NCBI GenBank assembly: GCA_963727045.1
Contig: CAVSES010000001.1
Span: 744,001 to 808,000, forward strand
Source: Bog-1198 sp963727045
Lineage (GTDB): Bacteria; Pseudomonadota; Gammaproteobacteria; Steroidobacterales; Steroidobacteraceae
Direction of reading: 5' to 3'
DNA: 64,000 nt
Within the stretch, counting starts at the first letter, position 1. Every line of letters begins with the position of its first letter. A program made the translations under genes and the position numbers. Shown here piece after piece: positions 7,385 through 16,541 of this stretch. The notes beneath the pieces are model-generated. The model was not told the origin of the DNA, did no database searches, and saw nothing but the letters and a program-made list of their open reading frames with translations.

Positions 7385-8341
7385 CTAATCGGTGCAAAAA
7401 TTGCGGATTCGCTCGCTCGGATTGCGCAGGTAATTCTCGAGGTAGTAGTCGATGAGCGTCCTCGCGTAGCTTGCATCCTTGGAGCCGATGAGAGACGCGG
7501 CGTCGCCGATCCAGCCCTCGATGCATTCGGTCTTTTTGGCATTGCCGGCCGCGCACGCAAGCAGGTTCGAGAATGCCTTTCGATACACTGTAAATTGCTG
7601 CCGTTTCATCGGCGCGCCGTGCCCGGGCACCAGCCGGTCGAAAGGCGTTTTCTCGAGATGCATCAGCGAGGCCTGCCAGCGCGCCGGACATGCACTCTCA
7701 AAGAACGGCGCCGGCAGGGTCACGAGGTCGCCTGCGAGAAGTACGCGCGTCCTCGGATCGAATATCCACACGTCGCCCGCGGTGACGGCGTGGGATTCCA
7801 TGTGCACCCGAAGGGGGAGGCCGGCAATGCTCATCGGACCGGAACGGGTGATGGTTTCGGTGGGATAGAGCGCGTCTCCCGCATCGATCAGTGCGACTTC
7901 CGCGCGCATGGAAGCCTGCGCACCGGGATTTTTCGCAGTATTTGCAATCTCGGTCAGCAGTTGCGCGCGGTAATCGGCAAGGAACCCCGTGCGCGCCGCC
8001 TTGATCGCGTCACTCGCGTAGACCGCCGCATCGGGAAACGCCGCACGCAACGGAAGATTGCCTCCGACGTGGTCCAGATGCCAGTGCGAATTGATGATCG
8101 CCGCGATGGGCCGGCCTTCGGCGCGCGCGAAATCCAGTATTTGCTGCGCGTGTTCCGCATGCCGCCCCGTGTCGAACACGATCAAACCCCGAGGCGCCTC
8201 GATGACGATGCTGTTGCCATCGGGCTGGCGATTCGGCGTCGCTTCACCCTCGATGAGGAAAGTGCCCGGCGCGATCAGCGATGCCGCGCAGGCGCATGCA
8301 CCGTAGAACAGGGCCGGCATCGAGACGAGTCGAACGAACAT
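7385..8341 (-). CDS. Secreted metallo-beta-lactamase-fold hydrolase
   Basis: The 318-residue protein has an N-terminal signal peptide and the zinc-site motif SHWHLDHVGGN (about residues 85-95), then a downstream LLAGDLV aspartate and VPGHG histidine, which complete the two-metal site of the superfamily. Such proteins hydrolyse diverse esters, thioesters or lactams, and the substrate cannot be read from sequence. The gene is last in a leftward operon cupin - thioredoxin-like - hydrolase and converges with the Omp85 gene. Confidence 0.85.
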   Translation of the reverse strand: MFVRLVSMPALFYGACACAASLIAPGTFLIEGEATPNRQPDGNSIVIEAPRGLIVFDTGRHAEHAQQILDFARAEGRPIAAIINSHWHLDHVGGNLPLRAAFPDAAVYASDAIKAARTGFLADYRAQLLTEIANTAKNPGAQASMRAEVALIDAGDALYPTETITRSGPMSIAGLPLRVHMESHAVTAGDVWIFDPRTRVLLAGDLVTLPAPFFESACPARWQASLMHLEKTPFDRLVPGHGAPMKRQQFTVYRKAFSNLLACAAGNAKKTECIEGWIGDAASLIGSKDASYARTLIDYYLENYLRNPSERIRNFCTD

Positions 8342-8380
8342 GGGGCGTGCGGCAACTCTTAACGCGAGCGGGCCGCCCCG

Positions 8381-9427
8381 TCACGAGCCGTCGACGGCGG
8401 CGCGCAGCGCACCACCGTCGTGAGCCGCGGCGGCATCGATGCGGCGCACGATGCGGCCGTCGGCATCGGCGATGAGGACTGTCGGGACGTCGTTCACTCG
8501 AAATGTGCGGAATACGTCGCCCGATGCATCCAAGGTGAGCGGTATCGGCAATTTGTTCTCCGCCCGATACTTGCGCAGATCCTCTTCGTTCGCCCAGAGA
8601 CCGGAGGCGATTCCAAGCCAGCGCACGCGCGGATCGGCGGCGAGCGCGGCGACTTGCTCACGGACGCTGCGGCAGCTCGCGGACACCTCCGGCCTCGTGG
8701 TGGCAAGGTAGGACTCGCACCATGGCGACAAGAATACCAAGGCGGTCAGCTTCTGGCGTCCGCTCCCATGCAGCATCGCAAAGCGCCGACCCTCGAGGGT
8801 CCGCAGTGAACGATTCGGCAAGAGATCGCCGATTCCGACGGGAGGCAGGTCATTTGCCGCGGCGGAGGCGTGCGCGCCCCGGGCGGTCGCGGCGGGCGGC
8901 GCCTCGCGCGCAGCAACCAAAGCCGCGTCGAGTTCCTTGTCGGCGAGATGGCCGACATATCGTACCCTCCCGTCGCGTCCGATGACGATGTGAGTGGGCG
9001 TGACCCTGAGATGAAACGCGTTGCCCAAACGGCCGTCGTCGAACACGATCGGCATGGTGATTCCAAGCTTCTTGCGATAGGTCCGTATGGCCTCGATCGA
9101 ATCGTTGAATCCGACGTCGATGGCGATCACGGCCAGATCAGGGCCCGCCGTTTCGTAGACATGCTCGAAATGCGGCATCTGCTCCCGGCACGGCACGCAC
9201 CAGGTCGCCCAGAACTTCAAGTACACCGCCTTTTTGCCGTAAAGATCGCCAAGATCGATCGCGTCGCCGTCGATGGTCTTGAGCGCCAGTCGCGGCGCCG
9301 TCGAACCCAGGATTGCGCGCCCCGCAGCCTGCGCCCGCTGCTGGCCGGTCGCGTCGGCCGCGGCGGGAGAAGCCCCGAACGCCCAGCAGAGCACCGCGAG
9401 ACAGCCGGTCAGTGCGAAGGCATTCAT
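8381..9427 (-). CDS. Periplasmic protein with two TlpA/thioredoxin-like domains
   Basis: The 348-residue protein has a signal peptide ending near AAADA and two thioredoxin-like redoxin domains. Domain 1 carries a regular CXXC (WCVPC, C77 and C80) and VTPTHIVIGRDG with the cis-proline. Domain 2 (about 195-345) has LSPWCESY with a single active-site cysteine C237 and a distant C252, so it has lost CXXC but keeps the NDVPTVLIADADG cis-proline block. A thiol-disulfide or peroxide-linked role in the periplasm is likely. The ATG overlaps the stop of the upstream cupin gene by 3 bp. Confidence 0.82.
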   Translation of the reverse strand: MNAFALTGCLAVLCWAFGASPAAADATGQQRAQAAGRAILGSTAPRLALKTIDGDAIDLGDLYGKKAVYLKFWATWCVPCREQMPHFEHVYETAGPDLAVIAIDVGFNDSIEAIRTYRKKLGITMPIVFDDGRLGNAFHLRVTPTHIVIGRDGRVRYVGHLADKELDAALVAAREAPPAATARGAHASAAANDLPPVGIGDLLPNRSLRTLEGRRFAMLHGSGRQKLTALVFLSPWCESYLATTRPEVSASCRSVREQVAALAADPRVRWLGIASGLWANEEDLRKYRAENKLPIPLTLDASGDVFRTFRVNDVPTVLIADADGRIVRRIDAAAAHDGGALRAAVDGS

Positions 9428-9852
9428 GGCATACCCTGCGACGCAACCTCGCGCGATACCGGGGAGCTCTTGTCTTTCACCATGAAGACAAGAATCTTTG
9501 CAGGCGCGGTCTTGCTGGCATTGGCCGAAACGGTGTGTACGTCGGCTGGACTCTCATAAAAGGTCTGACCGCGCCTGAGGGTGACCGCGGGGCTGCCCGC
9601 AACCTGCATCTTGATTTCGCCCTGCAGGACATAGACGAACACTTGCGCATCGTGCCGGTGCGGCTGCGAGGCGGCCCCGGGCGCATACTCAACCGTCAAC
9701 ATCAATACTTCCTTGTCGGGCGCTGCGGCCAGTTCTTTTTTGAATAGTTGCTCGACGAGTGCGGTTGGCGGGGGCGGTTCCGCCGCAAACGCGCAAATCC
9801 GCCACGTCGCGAGACCCGCGAGGAACACCGCCCGCGCAAAGTGATGATTCAT
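9424..9852 (-). CDS. Secreted cupin-domain protein
   Basis: The 142-residue protein has a signal peptide followed by a single conserved cupin barrel. Metal-binding candidates are QPHRHDAQVFVYVLQGE (two histidines, then glutamate) and the distal histidine in PADVHTVSAN. AGAGG precedes the ATG. It is the first gene of the cupin-redoxin-hydrolase operon, so the three proteins are probably exported together. The function is not specific from sequence. Confidence 0.8.
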   Translation of the reverse strand: MNHHFARAVFLAGLATWRICAFAAEPPPPTALVEQLFKKELAAAPDKEVLMLTVEYAPGAASQPHRHDAQVFVYVLQGEIKMQVAGSPAVTLRRGQTFYESPADVHTVSANASKTAPAKILVFMVKDKSSPVSREVASQGMP

Positions 9853-10050
9853 GGCCGCCTCTGCTGTTGCCGATCAAAGAACGTAACATACGCCTCTCGA
9901 TGGTATGTCATAAGTGCCAATTTTGAGGATTTATGTGGAGTCAATGCTGGCTTTGCCGATCAGGGCTCGCGGTTGCGCCGCGTCTTGCGTGCAGCCAACG
10001 CCAGCCTGTAGATTGTGCCCGATGAAACACCCCCAAGCGTTGCTCGAGGC

Positions 10051-10737
10051 ATGAGTACTGAAAGGCGTGGAGGGCGTTCTCGATTGAGGCCGGCGGGGAT
10101 GCTGGTCACGCGGGTCAAGGCACCGGCCGGCATACATAGCGCCCGCGTCACCGTGCTGTTCGCGGATCTCCGCGGTTACACCGGAATGGCCGAGCGCCTT
10201 CCGGCCGTCCGCGTGGTGCCGCTGCTGGATGAATTCTTCCTCACTCTCGCTTCCGCCGCCGAGTCTCATGGAGGCACGGTATTTCACACGGCGGGTGATG
10301 GAATCATGGCCGGGTTCGGCGTCGATGATGCAAAAGGCTGCGGGGCGCGTGAAGCGCTGGCCGCCGGTCATGCGATGCTGCAGGGATTCGCGCCGGTTGC
10401 CTCACGATGGCGCAGCGAACTTGCGATCGATGCGGGAATCGGCGTTGGACTGCATCTGGGGGAAGTTGCCGTCGGATTGCTCGGGCCTCCCGGGCACAGG
10501 TCAACCACGCTGATTGGGGACACGGTCAATGTCGCTGCGCGGCTCTGCAGCCGGGCGCGTGCCGGGGAGGTGTTGTTCTCTTGCACGGTCGCCGCGGAGC
10601 TGGAGCGGTGCTCGCAAGCCCCGGAGATCGACGTTGCACGCATGCCGTTTCTGCAGCTGCCGCAATTCGAACTGCGCGGCCGCCGCGGCCCGATCGACAT
10701 TTGGTGCGTTCCTGCGCCGGAGCGCCTCGCGCTGTAA
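10051..10737 (+). CDS. Class III adenylate/guanylate cyclase
   Basis: The 228-residue protein is a single catalytic cyclase domain with no visible sensor or membrane part. The metal aspartates are D39 (LFADLRGYT) and D83 (GDGIMAGFG), and the transition-state Asn and Arg are N160 and R164 (GDTVNVAARL), so it should be active. The substrate (ATP or GTP) cannot be decided with confidence. The start is set at the ATG after CGAGG; a GTG 36 bp upstream (10015) is in frame. The closest neighbour is tRNA-Leu downstream on the other strand, so the gene appears to be a stand-alone unit. Confidence 0.82.
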   Translation: MSTERRGGRSRLRPAGMLVTRVKAPAGIHSARVTVLFADLRGYTGMAERLPAVRVVPLLDEFFLTLASAAESHGGTVFHTAGDGIMAGFGVDDAKGCGAREALAAGHAMLQGFAPVASRWRSELAIDAGIGVGLHLGEVAVGLLGPPGHRSTTLIGDTVNVAARLCSRARAGEVLFSCTVAAELERCSQAPEIDVARMPFLQLPQFELRGRRGPIDIWCVPAPERLAL

Positions 10738-10827
10738 GCGGCATTCGAAGCCGTCGGAATTCAAACGTTCAAGCCTCAACCACGCCGCGTCGGCAGGGGG
10801 TTGGCCGCCGTCGACGTGTCACTGAGT

Positions 10828-11144
10828 TGGTGCCCCGTGCCGGACTCGAACCGACATGGCCTTACGGCCAGAGGATTTTCTTACCCCTACGGCTTTCGCC
10901 GCCGCGCCTTCGCGCGTTTGGAGTCTGGAATGCGCCACGACCATGGCAGTTCAGGGAACTGCTTTAGGCCCCCGCCGTCCACTCTCTACACCTTCCGCCA
11001 CGCGATCATGTACCGGCTTGGCTCGGCGTTGCCTCGGCATGCGCCAGGGGTTTCGCCGACTTTGACGGGTTCCGGCGAGTCGTTTCCGTACTCGTCGCTC
11101 ACAGCCTCGAAGTCCTCTGCGTCTACCAATTCCGCCAACGGGGC
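10828..11144 (-). tRNA. tRNA-Leu (UAA) interrupted by a group I intron
   Basis: The 5' exon (11110-11144, 35 nt) and the 3' exon (10828-10879, 52 nt) join to an 87-nt class II tRNA. The acceptor stem GCCCCGT/ACGGGGC is followed by discriminator A and encoded CCA. The anticodon stem GAGGA/TCCTC closes loop CTTAAAA with anticodon TAA. The long variable arm GGCC-GTAA-GGCC and T-loop TTCGAGT are present. The split falls after the first anticodon base, the same place as in cyanobacterial tRNA-Leu(UAA). Confidence 0.95.
10880..11109 (-). ncRNA. Self-splicing group I (IC3-like) intron in the tRNA-Leu anticodon
   Basis: The intron is 230 nt, with no open reading frame. It follows the exon base U and ends in G (omega-G), as group I chemistry needs. 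Core elements resemble those of the Anabaena tRNA-Leu intron: a P/Q-like block GGCAACGCCGAGCCAAGCC at 11015-11033, an R-like block GGAAGGTGTAGAGA at 10983-10996, an S-like block CAGACTCCAAA at 10917-10927, and a terminal hairpin CGGC-GAAA-GCCG at 10890-10901 whose GNRA loop would be L9. GAG triplets near the 5' end can pair with exon CUU to form the short P1. Splicing is inferred from structure only. Confidence 0.9.
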
Positions 11145-11501
11145 AACCGTGAATAGTGTAGCTGGCTAAGTGGGCTCGAAGCGAGCGTGAAAGCAAATTC
11201 CTTTGGTTGGCGGTGTCCGTGTACCGAAAGTCTACCGGTGGTTCGTTGCGAGAAACCGCAAAATGCCGCTGCCCGATTGGTTGAGGGTCCTGTTCACGGC
11301 CAGCAACGCGTAGGAATGCCGCGAGGGCACCACGGATAGAATACGTCTTCGAGTCGTGATCAATTCACACACGACGAATCAAGTGCGAGCGAAATCGTCG
11401 TGTCCAGCGACGCAGGGGTGACCTTGGTTCCCTCGGAAACGGTCTTGCCTGTCGCCACGAATTGGACGTAGTCTGTGGCTTCTGCCAGGGGAGATCATAA
11501 A
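11145..11501. other. Intergenic region between tRNA-Leu and the M20 peptidase
   Basis: No gene is visible. Leftward it must hold the tRNA-Leu promoter; TACACTATTC just upstream of the tRNA on the minus strand is a plausible -10. A 9-bp inverted repeat, ACACGACGA (11369-11377) with TCGTCGTGT (11395-11403), forms a hairpin with a 17-nt loop about 100 bp before the M20 start. Its role is unknown. Confidence 0.4.
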
Positions 11502-12905
11502 TTGCGCCTGTTTCTAATCGCGCCCGTGCTCGCTGCAAGCCTTGCCGCACCCGTGACCGCCGAAATCCGGCCGGATCAGGTGACGTTCAGAGAGTTGTAC
11601 AAGGAACTCGTCGAGACCAATACGACGTTGTCCGCCGGAAGTTGCACGCTGGCAGCAGAGCGCATGGCGGCGCGTCTGAAAGCGGCCGGATACAAAGAGG
11701 GCGATATGCGGGTGTTCGGCGTAATCGACCACCCCAAAGAAGACGGGTTGGTCGCGACATTGAATGGAACCGACCCCAAGGCCAAGGCGATCCTGCTGCT
11801 CGCCCACATCGACGTCGTCGAGGCGAAACGCGAGGACTGGAGTCGCGACCCTTTCGTGCTGGTGGAAGAGAACGGCTATTTCTACGGCCGCGGTTCGTCC
11901 GACGACAAGGCGCAAGCGGCGATCTTCACGGATGCACTCATTCGCTTGAAACAGGCTGGAACCAAGCTTCGGCGGCCGTTGAAACTGGCCCTGACCTGTG
12001 GCGAGGAAACCGGCGGGGCGTTCAATGGCGCCAACTGGCTGGTGACCGAGCACAAGGACTGGATCGATGCCCAATTCGCCCTGAACGAAGGAAGCGTCGG
12101 CCTGCGCGATGCCAGCGGCAAGAAACTGTCACTCGGCATTCAAGCGGGCGAGAAGGTCTATCAGGATTTCCGTATCGAGGCGACCAACCCCGGTGGCCAC
12201 AGTAGTCGCCCGCGCCCGGATAACGCCATTTACAGCCTGGCCGCAGCGCTTGTTCGCATCGGTCAATATGAGTTTCCCGTGCAGTTCACCGACACGACTC
12301 GCGCGTACTTCACCGAGACGGCAAAGCTGTCCGGGGGCGAAGCGGGTGCTGCGATGATTCGGCTGATCGCCAATCCCAACGATCTCGCGGCCAGCGCCAT
12401 TGTGTCGAAGGATCCGACCTATCACTCGATGCTGCGTACTACCTGCGTTGCAACGAGGCTGGACGGTGGCCACGCCAACAATGCGTTGGCACAGCGTGCG
12501 GGCGCCAATATCAATTGCCGAATGTTTCCCGGCGACACCATCGAGTATGTCCTCGCACAGCTGATCAAGGCTGCGGCCGACCCGTCCCTGACCATCGTCC
12601 CGACGGGCGAAATAAGCCCAACTCCACCCCCGCCGCCGCTGACCCCGTTGGTCTACGGCACCGCCAAGACCCTTGCACAGAAGCACTTTCCGGGCGTACC
12701 AATGCTGCCAGCGATGTCCACGGGCGCCACCGATGGCCGTTTCCTCAACGCGTCAGGAATTCCCACCTATGGCGTCCCGGGTCGGTTCTCCGACCCCGAC
12801 GGCAACGGCGTTCACGGCCTCAACGAACGCAAGTCGGTCGAGGGCCTTTACGAAGAGCGCGATTATCTATTCGAGCTGATCCAGGCCTACGCGAACAGCA
12901 AGTAG
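11502..12905 (+). CDS. Secreted M20/M28-clan zinc carboxypeptidase (M20 family)
   Basis: The 467-residue protein has a TTG start chosen because GGGGAG lies 9 nt upstream; an in-frame GTG 27 bp earlier lacks a ribosome site. The signal peptide ends near PVTAE. The co-catalytic zinc site is visible: H102 and D104 (LLAHIDVVE), bridging D134 (GRGSSDDKA), base E168 and ligand E169 (CGEETGG), E196 (LNEGS) and the C-terminal histidine in GVHGLNE. The dimerisation insert contains NPGGHSSRP. Members cleave C-terminal or dipeptide amino acids. It stands alone with no operon partner. Confidence 0.88.
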   Translation: MRLFLIAPVLAASLAAPVTAEIRPDQVTFRELYKELVETNTTLSAGSCTLAAERMAARLKAAGYKEGDMRVFGVIDHPKEDGLVATLNGTDPKAKAILLLAHIDVVEAKREDWSRDPFVLVEENGYFYGRGSSDDKAQAAIFTDALIRLKQAGTKLRRPLKLALTCGEETGGAFNGANWLVTEHKDWIDAQFALNEGSVGLRDASGKKLSLGIQAGEKVYQDFRIEATNPGGHSSRPRPDNAIYSLAAALVRIGQYEFPVQFTDTTRAYFTETAKLSGGEAGAAMIRLIANPNDLAASAIVSKDPTYHSMLRTTCVATRLDGGHANNALAQRAGANINCRMFPGDTIEYVLAQLIKAAADPSLTIVPTGEISPTPPPPPLTPLVYGTAKTLAQKHFPGVPMLPAMSTGATDGRFLNASGIPTYGVPGRFSDPDGNGVHGLNERKSVEGLYEERDYLFELIQAYANSK

Positions 12906-13111
12906 GCGGTTTCCGCGGGGCCACCTGGCAACGCACCGACCAACAGCGGCCTGAACGACCGCCATGAGGAAGGGCGACCTTCGCCGACGAGCCGCGCCTG
13001 CACCCCTAGGTATTTCCCGTACGCGGCGTCGCAAAATCCGGATAGAACACGCCCGCAGCAATGGCAATATTCGGCAGGTATGAAGGACTTCCTGGATTGC
13101 CTCGACCCCAA
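12887..13111 (-). CDS. Possible small cysteine-containing protein, unrecognised
   Basis: A 74-residue frame contains PAEYCHCCGRVL and runs to its stop inside the 3' end of the M20 gene. The sequence looks protein-like, but I recognise no family and see no good ribosome site. It may be the 3' remnant of a decayed gene. The remaining gap up to 13366 shows no other supported feature. Confidence 0.25.
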   Translation of the reverse strand: MGSRQSRKSFIPAEYCHCCGRVLSGFCDAAYGKYLGVQARLVGEGRPSSWRSFRPLLVGALPGGPAETAYLLFA

Positions 13112-13366
13112 TTACTATCGCGATATGCGACTGAATATCGTTCGCGCCGAACTTGGGCAATTTCGAGATCGCGAGTCACGGGCTGACCTTGAAAGACGGA
13201 GCAAAGTCCCCCTTGGGCCATTGCGATCAGCAATGACTGCACCGGCACCGCGCCGCCAAAGCCGGCCCGGAAGAGTCGAAAAGCGCGGAGTTTCCGCATA
13301 AGGGTCTCATTGAAATGCACGCGGGGTTAGCCCATCCGGGTCGGCCCATCGCGGGAAGAGTCGGGG

Positions 13367-13807
13367 ATGAGCATCGGACGGCGTATGATGATCGTCATGG
13401 CCTCTCCCACGAAGCGCACATCTCCCGGCAAGGGCAAGCGGTCTGGCAGACTTTCCTCCGGAGCGTCGGCGTCATCGGCTAAACCGTTCCTTCGCTTCTA
13501 TCACTCCGAGGGCCTGCGCAAGAAGACCCTGTCGGTACTCAGGACCGTTGAACAGGCGCAGGATGCCACTGACCACCGCGCCGCTCTTGCGGACATCGTC
13601 GTGGAGTTGACGAATAGCGGCATGGACTATTATTTCATGAAGCCCCTAAAACTCGCCAAGGCTGGCTTCATTTTGCAGCAGTCGGCGAACCTCGGGTTGG
13701 CAGGGGCGGAGCAGGTGGTCGGGACCGTCATCCGTAACATCATCGGGGGCATGGACCCGCCGCAGCTGCTTTCCGTGTGCGGCTACATCCGGCAACTCAT
13801 GCTTTGA
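13367..13807 (+). CDS. Conserved hypothetical protein
   Basis: The 146-residue protein has a basic, low-complexity first 40 residues and then a compact, well-conserved-looking domain: FYHSEGLRKKTL, DHRAALADIVVELTNSGMDYYFMKPLKLAKAG and a C-terminal VIRNIIGGMDPPQLLSVCGYIRQLML. No signal peptide or membrane helix is seen. I believe relatives of this domain occur in other Pseudomonadota as hypothetical proteins, but no function can be named. Downstream ATGs at 13385 and 13397 are alternative starts. Confidence 0.6.
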   Translation: MSIGRRMMIVMASPTKRTSPGKGKRSGRLSSGASASSAKPFLRFYHSEGLRKKTLSVLRTVEQAQDATDHRAALADIVVELTNSGMDYYFMKPLKLAKAGFILQQSANLGLAGAEQVVGTVIRNIIGGMDPPQLLSVCGYIRQLML

Positions 13808-13926
13808 TCTTAAGGGGATAGCAGAAACTGTCCGCCCGAGCGCGCAACGGCGACGATGTCGAAGCGACTCTTTCGGTACGTGGAAGCCCGGATTGCGTTG
13901 ACGAATCGCCGGCGTAGATTCTGGTA

Positions 13927-14661
13927 ATGTCCATGAAAATTTTTCCTGCGATCGCTGCATTCGCGATTCTTTCTAGTTGCGGCGGGAACTCGTGCCCTCC
14001 CTTCCCGAAGGGTTGCGGCGACACCGGCGGGATCACCGTCCCTTCGAATCTCTCCTCCGCGCCCGGAGAAGCGGCGCTGGCCGCCTATCTTCAGGCAAGC
14101 CATCAAACGACACTGGGCGCCACGGACACTGCGGGCAACAGCTACTCCCTTCAAGTCACCAGCACTCCGAGCGCGGGAACCACTGCGTTTAACGGTGTGG
14201 CCCCCGCATACAGAACGCTGGAAAGCGTCACTGTGAGTAAGAATGGGATGCCTGCCGCAAGCAATACCTCCACTTCCTATTACCTGTTGAACCCGTACGT
14301 TCCCCTCGGCAAGATTTATGGCTCAGGATCGCCCTATGCAGTTGTCATAAGCTCCACTCCATTTCCGGCGACTTTGAATGTCGGGAGTTCGGGCCCCGTT
14401 GAAGACGTCAGTTACTATCACGATTCCAAGCAGGCCGTGCTTGATGCCGACGAAACGGGAACATTTTCGGTAAGGGCCAACGATTATGTCACTCTCCTGA
14501 TGTGCCTCAATTTTGTGATCGCCGATGTGACGACTCAGGGCACGGCGGACGGATTGGCGGGCGGCACGGAAACGGATTGCTACGGTGTGCAAGCTTCGGG
14601 GTACGCAACTCTTGTGTCGATCGCGTTAATGGTCAATGGAGTGACGTTGAATTTCAAATGA
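13927..14661 (+). CDS. Putative lipoprotein of unknown function
   Basis: The 244-residue protein has a short hydrophobic N terminus and a lipobox LSSC near residue 18, so it is probably lipid-anchored. The mature part is rich in Ser, Thr, Gly and Ala, with predicted beta-structure and few charged residues, as in some surface or adhesin-like domains. Cysteines at SCPPFPKGC and in the C-terminal half could pair. No family is recognised. It is a single gene; the next 150 bp hold nothing identifiable. Confidence 0.6.
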   Translation: MSMKIFPAIAAFAILSSCGGNSCPPFPKGCGDTGGITVPSNLSSAPGEAALAAYLQASHQTTLGATDTAGNSYSLQVTSTPSAGTTAFNGVAPAYRTLESVTVSKNGMPAASNTSTSYYLLNPYVPLGKIYGSGSPYAVVISSTPFPATLNVGSSGPVEDVSYYHDSKQAVLDADETGTFSVRANDYVTLLMCLNFVIADVTTQGTADGLAGGTETDCYGVQASGYATLVSIALMVNGVTLNFK

Positions 14662-14817
14662 TGGTCGCACGACACCGGATATACGGACGCTGTGCCGGCC
14701 TGGTGGCAATCGCAACGCTCGCGCATTGATTGGCCGGGTTGAGCGATACGTCATTCTCATGGGGCTGGGGGGCGTCGGTAAATTTCCCTTTCGTGCGGCG
14801 ACCCCTGCTAACCTACG

Positions 14818-16464
14818 ATGATTGGGGGTTGCAAATGGGACATGCCAATGAGCAACTTACGCAGATCATTGGCGAGAGCGCCGGCAGTCATGGCGGTGCC
14901 CGATGGTGGGGCAGTCTTTACGCGTAGAGCATTCCTCGACGCGTCGCTGGCAGCCGTAGCGGGAGCGATCATGGGACCGGAATCCAGTGCAATGGAGGTG
15001 TCATTTTCGGGTGCCGGGCAGCAGTTCGCACCGTCGTCGGAGGCGCTCGCGTTTCTGAGCATTGAGCGCGCGTCCGCGCTCATCAGAACGAAGAAGGTCT
15101 CGCCGGTCGAGCTGACCCAGGCGTGCCTTAACCGAATTGGGCGCCTCAATCCGCAGCTAAACGCCTTCATCACGGTAACGGCGGAATCCGCGCTGACCGA
15201 GGCGCGTCAGGCCGAGGCGGAAATTCACAAGCACCGTTGGCGAGGCGCCCTGCATGGCATCCCGATCGCGCTGAAGGACCTGGTCGATACTGCTGGCGTA
15301 CGTACGACGGCAGGGAGCGAATTGTTCAAGGATCGCATTCCCACGGAGGACGCGGAGGTTGTGCGGCGGCTCAAGGCAGCCGGGGCCGTATTTCTCGGCA
15401 AGCTCAACATGCACGAGTTCGCTTACGGCGGCAGCTCTGCGGTCAGCTTCTTTGGTCCCGTTCGCAATCCCTGGAATCTTGCTTACAGTCCGGGCGGGTC
15501 CTCTGGAGGATCCGCAGCTGCCGTCGCGGCGCACCTCTGCTACGGCGCGATCGGCTCCGACACGGGCGGCTCTATCCGCGAACCGGCGGCATACTGCGGT
15601 ATCGTCGGACTCAAACCAACCTTCGGGTGCGTGAGCACATCAGGAGCAATTCCCTTGTCGTGGTCGTTGGACCATCTGGGACCGATGACGCGCACGACGG
15701 TGGACGCTGCTTTGATGCTCCAAGTCTTGGCCGGCTACGACCCGCGGGACAACGGCAGCCTCGATACGAGCGTGCCGGATTACGCTGCGGCCATGCGGTC
15801 AGCGACGTCCTCGTTGCGGGTTGGCATCCCGCGTGACTTCTTCTTCGAGGGGCTTGATCCGGATGTACAAGCCGCCATGGAGGCGGCTCTCTCCGACTTA
15901 AGGACCCTTACCCACGTTCAGCTCGATGTTGCGCCACTGGCGACGAGCGGCAGCTACGACGCAGTCATGGATCCGTGCATTGCCATCCTGCAGGCGGAAG
16001 CGTACGCGTACCATCAGGACTACGTTGCCAAGACTCCAGAGCTGTATCAGAAGCCGACCCTCGAGAGAATTCTGGCCGGAACTAAGATCACGACTTCAAC
16101 ATATGTTCAGAGCCGGCGACAAATGGAACAGATTCGCCGAACCCTGTCACGAGGATTTGACGGGGTGGATCTGTTGATCACACCGACCAGTCCCATACCC
16201 CCATTTGAGATCGCCGATCTGCTATCGGACCCCACCGCGATGCGACCGAAGGAAATACACATGCTTCACAACACCCGGCCGTTCGACATGTTTGGGGCGC
16301 CTACGATCTCCGTGCCCTGTGGATTCACGAGATCCGGCCTGCCAATTGGCATGCAAATCACTGGCGCTCTCGGCGATGAAGGGACAGTTCTCCGTCTAGC
16401 CCGTGCTTACGAGCAAGCCACCGAGTGGCACAAGCGCCAGCCGATTCCTGAGCAAAGGGTATAA
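14818..16464 (+). CDS. Tat-exported amidase-signature enzyme
   Basis: The 548-residue protein contains the full Ser-cisSer-Lys triad of the amidase signature family: K153 (ALKDLVD), the cis-serine in SPGGSSGGS (228-229) and nucleophile S252 (GSDTGGSIREPA). An N-terminal TRRAFLDASLAAVAG segment is a twin-arginine signal, so it likely acts in the periplasm. The family hydrolyses carboxamides, related to GatA, but it is not a GatA because of export and lack of GatB/C nearby. The start is uncertain; ATG at 14848 is an in-frame alternative. Confidence 0.88.
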   Translation: MIGGCKWDMPMSNLRRSLARAPAVMAVPDGGAVFTRRAFLDASLAAVAGAIMGPESSAMEVSFSGAGQQFAPSSEALAFLSIERASALIRTKKVSPVELTQACLNRIGRLNPQLNAFITVTAESALTEARQAEAEIHKHRWRGALHGIPIALKDLVDTAGVRTTAGSELFKDRIPTEDAEVVRRLKAAGAVFLGKLNMHEFAYGGSSAVSFFGPVRNPWNLAYSPGGSSGGSAAAVAAHLCYGAIGSDTGGSIREPAAYCGIVGLKPTFGCVSTSGAIPLSWSLDHLGPMTRTTVDAALMLQVLAGYDPRDNGSLDTSVPDYAAAMRSATSSLRVGIPRDFFFEGLDPDVQAAMEAALSDLRTLTHVQLDVAPLATSGSYDAVMDPCIAILQAEAYAYHQDYVAKTPELYQKPTLERILAGTKITTSTYVQSRRQMEQIRRTLSRGFDGVDLLITPTSPIPPFEIADLLSDPTAMRPKEIHMLHNTRPFDMFGAPTISVPCGFTRSGLPIGMQITGALGDEGTVLRLARAYEQATEWHKRQPIPEQRV

Positions 16465-16541
16465 GGCGGCCAGGCCATCAACTACGATCGTAGTGCGAGC
16501 CTCGAGCGAGTGTGAACTCGCCTGCGGCGCCGTGCGCTGCG

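Noticed and set aside
10801..11196. Open reading frames of 60-120 codons across 10.8-11.2 kb on both strands
   Set aside because: They lie over the tRNA-Leu exons and the structured group I intron, have no ribosome sites and share no protein family.
14818..16464. Amidase as GatA of the Glu-tRNA amidotransferase
   Set aside because: It has a Tat signal and no gatB or gatC beside it.
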